From Nocardia sp. XZ_19_385 (GTDB taxonomy: Bacteria > Actinomycetota > Actinomycetes > Mycobacteriales > Mycobacteriaceae): a stretch of DNA of 64,000 bases. The stretch is taken from contig NZ_JACVEE010000002.1 of NCBI RefSeq assembly GCF_015355755.1, forward strand, positions 868,001 to 932,000, written 5' to 3'. Position 1 is the first letter of the stretch, and each line of letters begins with the position of its first letter. The notes below the pieces were generated by a model, which worked only from the letters and a program-made list of their open reading frames with translations, did no database searches and was not told where the DNA came from. The position numbers and the translations under genes were made by a program. Below are positions 60,139 through 64,000 of this stretch, piece by piece.

Positions 60139-61716
60139 TCACGCTGTCGCGGACTCCGTTGTCGTCGCCTTGCCATTACTGCGCCCGGATACCAAAACGG
60201 CTTGCAGTGAGGTGTATTCGTAGTCGTCCAGCGGGAATCGCTGGTTGCCGCGGCGCGCTTCGAAGAATCCCGATGGCCGGATATATGTGCTGTCGCCCTG
60301 CGAGTTTCGGTAATAGGTCGGCACGTGCGCGTTGAGTTCGGCCAGGTAATAGCGCAGGAACGCCGCCCTGCGGTGAATGCGCTGATGGTAGGCATCGTGC
60401 ACGGATTGGCGCACCTCCACCCTGGTCGCCTGACGACGGCGGGCTTCGGTGATGGCACGCACCGCGTGGTCCGCCGTCATTTCGACGAAGGCGTGCCAGC
60501 CGCTACCGGTCCACGAGTACGGCCCGACCAGCATCCAGCGGTTGGGCAGCCGCGGTAGCGCGACGCTCTGGTAAGCCTGGAGTCCTTGTTCGTTGTAGAA
60601 CGCACTGAGATCGAAGCCGTTGGTGCCCACGATCATTCCGGGCCGATAGGTCTCCGGGTCGCAGAAGACCTCGTATCCGGTGGCGAGCACGATCATGTCG
60701 AACTCGTGCCGGGTGCCGTCGCCGGTTTCGATTCCGGTCGCGGTGATCGCCCGGATCGGGTCGGTGACCAGCGCGACATTGTCCCGGTTGAAAGCGAAGG
60801 TGAACCCGGACATGGTGGGGCGCTTGGCAATCGGACCGTAGTTCGGGGTGAGCGCCGCCGCCGTTTCCGGATCCCGCACCACCCGTCGCAGGTAGCGCCG
60901 GTACGCACCGATCGCGACATTGTCGAGGGTGCGCAGCGCGGGACGCACCAGCCACATCGGCGCGGTCACCCCCGCCCGCAACACCAGATCCACCGCGACC
61001 AGCACCCCGCCGTGAATCCCGGCCTGTACTCCCGGAATTCGGAGCATCGACTGCACGGCAGCGGGCACCTGCGCATCGGGCTTGGGCAACGACCACACCG
61101 GCGTGCGCTGGAAGACCGTCAGACTCGCGATCGAACGCGCCAGCGCGGGCACGATCTGCACCGAGCTGGCCCCGGTCCCGATCACCGCGACCCGCTTGCC
61201 GCGATAGTCGTAGTCGTCATCCCAATCGCTGGGCCGCTGCAGCTTGCCGTGGTAGTCCAGCAGCCCCGGAATGCCCGGATCCGCTTTGGGGTTCACGAAC
61301 GCGCCGACCGCACTGATCACGTATCGCGCGGTGACCTCCCCGCCGCCGGCGAGATGCAAACGCCAGACATGCCGGTTCTCGTCCCATTCCTGGCGCGTCA
61401 CCTCGGTGCCGAAGCGCAGGTGCGGATACAAACCGAACCGCCGCGCCACCTCGACGTGGTACGCCTTCACCTCGGCCCCGCGCGGAAAAACCCGGCTCCA
61501 GTCCGCTTTTCGCGCGAACGAATACTGATAGGCGAGCGCCGGGATATCGACACTGAGCCCGGGGTAATGGTTTTCGTGCCAGCTGCCGCCGACGTCATCG
61601 GCGCGCTCCAGAATCACGAAGTCGTCCAGCCCGGCGCGGATCAGCTTCACCCCCGCCGCGATCCCGCCGGGTCCCGCTCCGATGACGACGATCTCGTGGT
61701 CGTAGAGCTTCGTCAT
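60139..61716 (-). CDS. Flavin-dependent monooxygenase, Baeyer-Villiger-like, divergent fingerprint
   Basis: 525 residues. Two Rossmann motifs are intact: VVIGAGPGGIAAGVKLIRAG and RVAVIGTGASSVQIVPALA, along with DDVGGSWHENHYPG and the ATG motif DMIVLATGYEVF. The BVMO fingerprint FxGxxxHxxxW is altered: aligned residues are YHGKLQRPSDW, so Phe becomes Tyr and the conserved His becomes Arg. It may therefore be an N-hydroxylase-type or otherwise altered class B flavoprotein. ATG 61716 overlaps the upstream monooxygenase stop by 4 bases; the two genes form an operon. Confidence 0.87.
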   Translation of the reverse strand: MTKLYDHEIVVIGAGPGGIAAGVKLIRAGLDDFVILERADDVGGSWHENHYPGLSVDIPALAYQYSFARKADWSRVFPRGAEVKAYHVEVARRFGLYPHLRFGTEVTRQEWDENRHVWRLHLAGGGEVTARYVISAVGAFVNPKADPGIPGLLDYHGKLQRPSDWDDDYDYRGKRVAVIGTGASSVQIVPALARSIASLTVFQRTPVWSLPKPDAQVPAAVQSMLRIPGVQAGIHGGVLVAVDLVLRAGVTAPMWLVRPALRTLDNVAIGAYRRYLRRVVRDPETAAALTPNYGPIAKRPTMSGFTFAFNRDNVALVTDPIRAITATGIETGDGTRHEFDMIVLATGYEVFCDPETYRPGMIVGTNGFDLSAFYNEQGLQAYQSVALPRLPNRWMLVGPYSWTGSGWHAFVEMTADHAVRAITEARRRQATRVEVRQSVHDAYHQRIHRRAAFLRYYLAELNAHVPTYYRNSQGDSTYIRPSGFFEARRGNQRFPLDDYEYTSLQAVLVSGRSNGKATTTESATA

Positions 61717-63299
61717 CGCTGCGCTCCTACAGTTTTCAGCTGTACCGGCGCGGCGGCCGTAGCCGGTCGCGCCGTGAAGGAGTAGTGGCTGAACGGGAAG
61801 TACTTATTGCCCAGCCACATCTCGAAGTGCGTGCTCGGCCGGATCGGCGCCGGATCACCCTGATAGTTCACGTAATAGGTGTTGGAGTCCGCGCACGCGT
61901 CCGACAGCCACATCGTCTGCGCACCCCGCTTCTGGCACTTCCGGAAGTAGGCGTCGTGCGGTTCCTGTTTGATCTCCACCGCCGTGGCCCCGCGGCGGCC
62001 CGCCTCCTTGATCGCCCGGGCCGCATGCCGGCTGGTGCACTCGATCATCGCGAGATACGAGCCTGCCGCGAACCCGTACGGCCCGGTGATCAGGAACATA
62101 TTCGGGAATCGCGGCACGCTGACGCCCTGATAGGCCTGGTAGCGCTCGCGATCCCAGAACTCCCCCAGCTCCACGCCGTCCCGCCCGACCAGCGGATAGG
62201 GCGGGGTGAATCCCTTCTCCATGACCCGGAATCCGGTGGCGCACACCAGCACATCGATCTTGCGGAGCTTCCCGTCCGCGGTCACCACCCCGGTTTTGGT
62301 GATCTTCTGGATCGGGTCGGTCACCAGCTCGACATGCTCTTCGGTGAAGGTCCGCAGATACCGGTTGGACACCGAGGGCCGCTTACACCCGGGCGCATAG
62401 TCGGGCGTCAATTGTGCTGCCAGCGCGTCATTTCCGGGCAATTGTGCCTTGTAGAGCGCGCCGCCGCCGCGCTGCGCCAGTTTCACGACGCCCGGGATAT
62501 AGCTGTGGAACACTCCGACACCGGAGATGCCGAAGTCGATGCCCAGGGTCACCGCGGCGCGGATCACCCGGCGCAGCGGACCCACATTGACCATGATGTT
62601 CTTGGCCAGTTCGGGGATCGGGAAATCGGCCTTCGGCACCACCCAAATCGGCCTGCGCTGGAACACCGTCAGCCGGGAGGCGACGTCGGCCAGCTCCGGA
62701 ATCAATTGCAGCGCGGTCGCACCCGTCCCGATCACCGCGATCTGTTTACCCCGGTAGTCGTAGTCGTGGTCCCAGTCGGCGGTGTGCACGACTTTCCCCG
62801 CGAACTTGCCGATGCCCTCGATCTCGGGCAGCTTGGGGACCTCCAGCCCGCCGACCGCACCGACCACGAACCGCGAGGTGACTACCTCCCCGGTGTCGGT
62901 GCGCCCGCGCCACAGGTGCTGCTGCTCGTCCCATTCGCCGCCGACCACCTTGGTGTTCAACCGGATTCGGGAACGCAGCCCGTAGGCGTCGACCACCTGA
63001 TCGGCATACGCCTTCACCTCCGCGCCCGGCGCGAACATCCGCGACCACTGCTTGGGCGGCTCATAGGAGAAGCTGTAGTAGACCGACGGAATGTCCACGG
63101 CCACACCGGGATAGGTGTTGGCATGCCAGGTGCCGCCGATATCGCTGTTCTTGTCGACGATGAGGAAATTGTGGATACCGGCCTTGCGCAGTTCCACCCC
63201 CATGCCGATGCCGCCGAAACCCGCCCCGATCACCACGACGTCGTAGTCGGGCCGTTCGCCCGACGCCGGTCGCTCCGCGCGCTGCAGTGCAGTCGACAT
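61713..63299 (-). CDS. Flavin-containing Baeyer-Villiger-type monooxygenase
   Basis: 528 residues. FAD site VVVIGAGFGGIGMGVELRKAG; NADPH site IAVIGTGATALQLIPELADV; fingerprint FAGKVVHTADWDHDYDYRG, an exact FxGxxxHxxxWD; and the ATG motif DVLVCATGFRVMEKG. Such enzymes oxidise ketones to esters or lactones with NADPH and O2, and nocardiae carry many paralogues. GGAGGTAACC directly precedes the ATG. First gene of a two-gene operon with the divergent paralogue downstream (similar length and order). Confidence 0.92.
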   Translation of the reverse strand: MSTALQRAERPASGERPDYDVVVIGAGFGGIGMGVELRKAGIHNFLIVDKNSDIGGTWHANTYPGVAVDIPSVYYSFSYEPPKQWSRMFAPGAEVKAYADQVVDAYGLRSRIRLNTKVVGGEWDEQQHLWRGRTDTGEVVTSRFVVGAVGGLEVPKLPEIEGIGKFAGKVVHTADWDHDYDYRGKQIAVIGTGATALQLIPELADVASRLTVFQRRPIWVVPKADFPIPELAKNIMVNVGPLRRVIRAAVTLGIDFGISGVGVFHSYIPGVVKLAQRGGGALYKAQLPGNDALAAQLTPDYAPGCKRPSVSNRYLRTFTEEHVELVTDPIQKITKTGVVTADGKLRKIDVLVCATGFRVMEKGFTPPYPLVGRDGVELGEFWDRERYQAYQGVSVPRFPNMFLITGPYGFAAGSYLAMIECTSRHAARAIKEAGRRGATAVEIKQEPHDAYFRKCQKRGAQTMWLSDACADSNTYYVNYQGDPAPIRPSTHFEMWLGNKYFPFSHYSFTARPATAAAPVQLKTVGAQR

Positions 63300-63356
63300 G
63301 GTTACCTCCGTTGGTAGTCCACTATCGACGGTAGCACTGTCTGGGACGGATGGGAA

Positions 63357-64000
63357 TCACCCGATTCGGCGGACCTCGGCCTGCTCCCGCCGCTCCCGCA
63401 CACCGGCCAAATCGACAGGGCCGCTGGGCTTCCGTGGCTGCGCCTCCAGTGCTTCCTCCAGCTTCGGTAGCCAGCGCACGATCTCGTCTCGATACGGCCC
63501 TTCGGTTTCCAGCTGCGACAGCGTCCCGATCAAGGTCAGCGCCGACCGGGCGAACGGCGTGAAATAGGCGGGCATGGTCAATTGCCTTGTCACATTCGAC
63601 AATTCGAGTTTCGTCGTCCGCTGGACCTGGGTGCGCAGCCACGGGGTGGTCAGTCGATATCTGGAACGACGAAAAGGCTCACTGGCGGCCTGCACCGTCT
63701 TGAACAACGCGTCGATATCGAAAACCCGGCTCGATTCCACGAATCCGTGCCGGCGCGCGGCCAGCTCCAGATCTTTCGGCCCGCCTTTGAAAATCGCGGT
63801 GCAGTAATCCAACGCGAGCTCGTCGAAACCCGCGGGCGGCCACGGGCAGCAGGCGCCGAAATCGACGATGCCGAGCCGTCCGTCGGGCAGCACCCGGAAA
63901 TTCCCGGGGTGCGGATCGGCATAGAGCAGTCCGTCGCGAGCCCACCCGGACAACACGAAACGCAGCATGAGCATGCCCAGCCGATCCCGTTCGTCCTGGC
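63357..64000 (-). CDS. ABC1/ADCK/UbiB-family atypical kinase, C-terminal part
   Basis: The coding frame continues past the window end, so only the C-terminal 214 or so residues are visible. LLYADPHPGNFRVLPDGR and LGIVDFGACCPWPP are the catalytic-loop and DFG-type motifs of the ABC1 family. The C-terminus, with a Pro/Arg-rich segment, is less conserved. Family members are atypical kinases or ATPases linked to quinone synthesis and to lipid homeostasis. Transcribed in the same direction as the monooxygenases, 57 bases upstream of them, so it may lead their operon. Confidence 0.88.
   Translation of the reverse strand, partial: QDERDRLGMLMLRFVLSGWARDGLLYADPHPGNFRVLPDGRLGIVDFGACCPWPPAGFDELALDYCTAIFKGGPKDLELAARRHGFVESSRVFDIDALFKTVQAASEPFRRSRYRLTTPWLRTQVQRTTKLELSNVTRQLTMPAYFTPFARSALTLIGTLSQLETEGPYRDEIVRWLPKLEEALEAQPRKPSGPVDLAGVRERREQAEVRRIG

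Noticed and set aside
63588..63615. TGTCACA-N17-CGTC on the plus strand inside the ABC1-type kinase gene
   Set aside because: It matches the ECF41 elements with a 17-base spacer, but it is antisense within a coding region and no plus-strand gene follows in the window; chance is a fair explanation.

Overview
The window is high-GC actinobacterial chromosome, most likely a Nocardia or a close relative in the Mycobacteriales. Indicators are a mycolyltransferase (30110), WS/DGAT wax ester synthase (58132), inositol-1-phosphate synthase with a PadR regulator (16380-18018), a PonA1-type penicillin-binding protein (18619), many GTG starts, and a gene order from ino1 through padR, DUF5318, ponA1, GT87, rpsF, ssb, rpsR, rplI to dnaB that I recall from Mycobacterium tuberculosis (Rv0046c-Rv0058). 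In this genome that order is interrupted by an insert of about 17 kb between the GT87 gene and rpsF.

Layout. 1-9.5 kb: a fused solute-binding/permease protein for amino acids, an F420-type oxidoreductase, the ATPase of a sugar ABC importer, an HxlR regulator divergent from a thiolase, two small membrane proteins, menC, and a HExxH metallohydrolase with a DUF2786 partner. 9.6-12.8 kb: the solute-binding protein and two permeases of a trehalose/maltose-type importer (LpqY-SugA-SugB-like), whose probable ATPase is the gene at 2985. 12.9-23.3 kb: two class A penicillin-binding proteins, a pair of stand-alone effector-binding-domain proteins, ino1-padR, DUF5318 and a GT87 mannosyltransferase-like protein. 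23.3-39.1 kb: a TerD-type stress island. It holds TerD fused to a degenerate FtsK-like domain, a double TerD, three tandem AIM24 proteins, a predicted metabolite-synthesis operon (coiled-coil protein, citrate-lyase-like enzyme, a phosphoribosyltransferase/StiP fusion, HAD phosphatase), a stand-alone TerD and a DUF475/TerC-like membrane protein. A secreted propeller protein and the mycolyltransferase sit in its middle. 39.2-41.6 kb: DUF389 protein and a second GT87. 41.7-46.7 kb: rpsF-ssb-rpsR-rplI and dnaB; dnaB carries a class 3 intein in its Walker A loop. 46.7-64 kb: accessory metabolism, including a decayed racemase, SnoaL-like protein, FAD oxidoreductase, serine hydrolase, two NDH-2-like flavoproteins, a cutinase-like protein, LysR regulator, EamA transporter, methyltransferase, WS/DGAT, GDSL hydrolase, two Baeyer-Villiger-type monooxygenases and an ABC1-family kinase cut by the window end.

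Connections. Mycolyltransferases release trehalose, which a LpqY-SugABC importer would recycle. The Ter operon fits a known predicted Ter stress/biosynthesis module, with an unusual fusion and no ATP-grasp gene visible. Regulatory signals that stand out by eye: a palindrome in the padR promoter; a cluster of DnaA-box-like 9-mers upstream of dnaB; two promoters matching the ECF41 sigma consensus in front of two redox genes; and a recurrent TANNNT box 6-8 nt before the start codon, which suggests leaderless transcripts. All functional statements rest on reading motifs and remembered family features; no database search was run.
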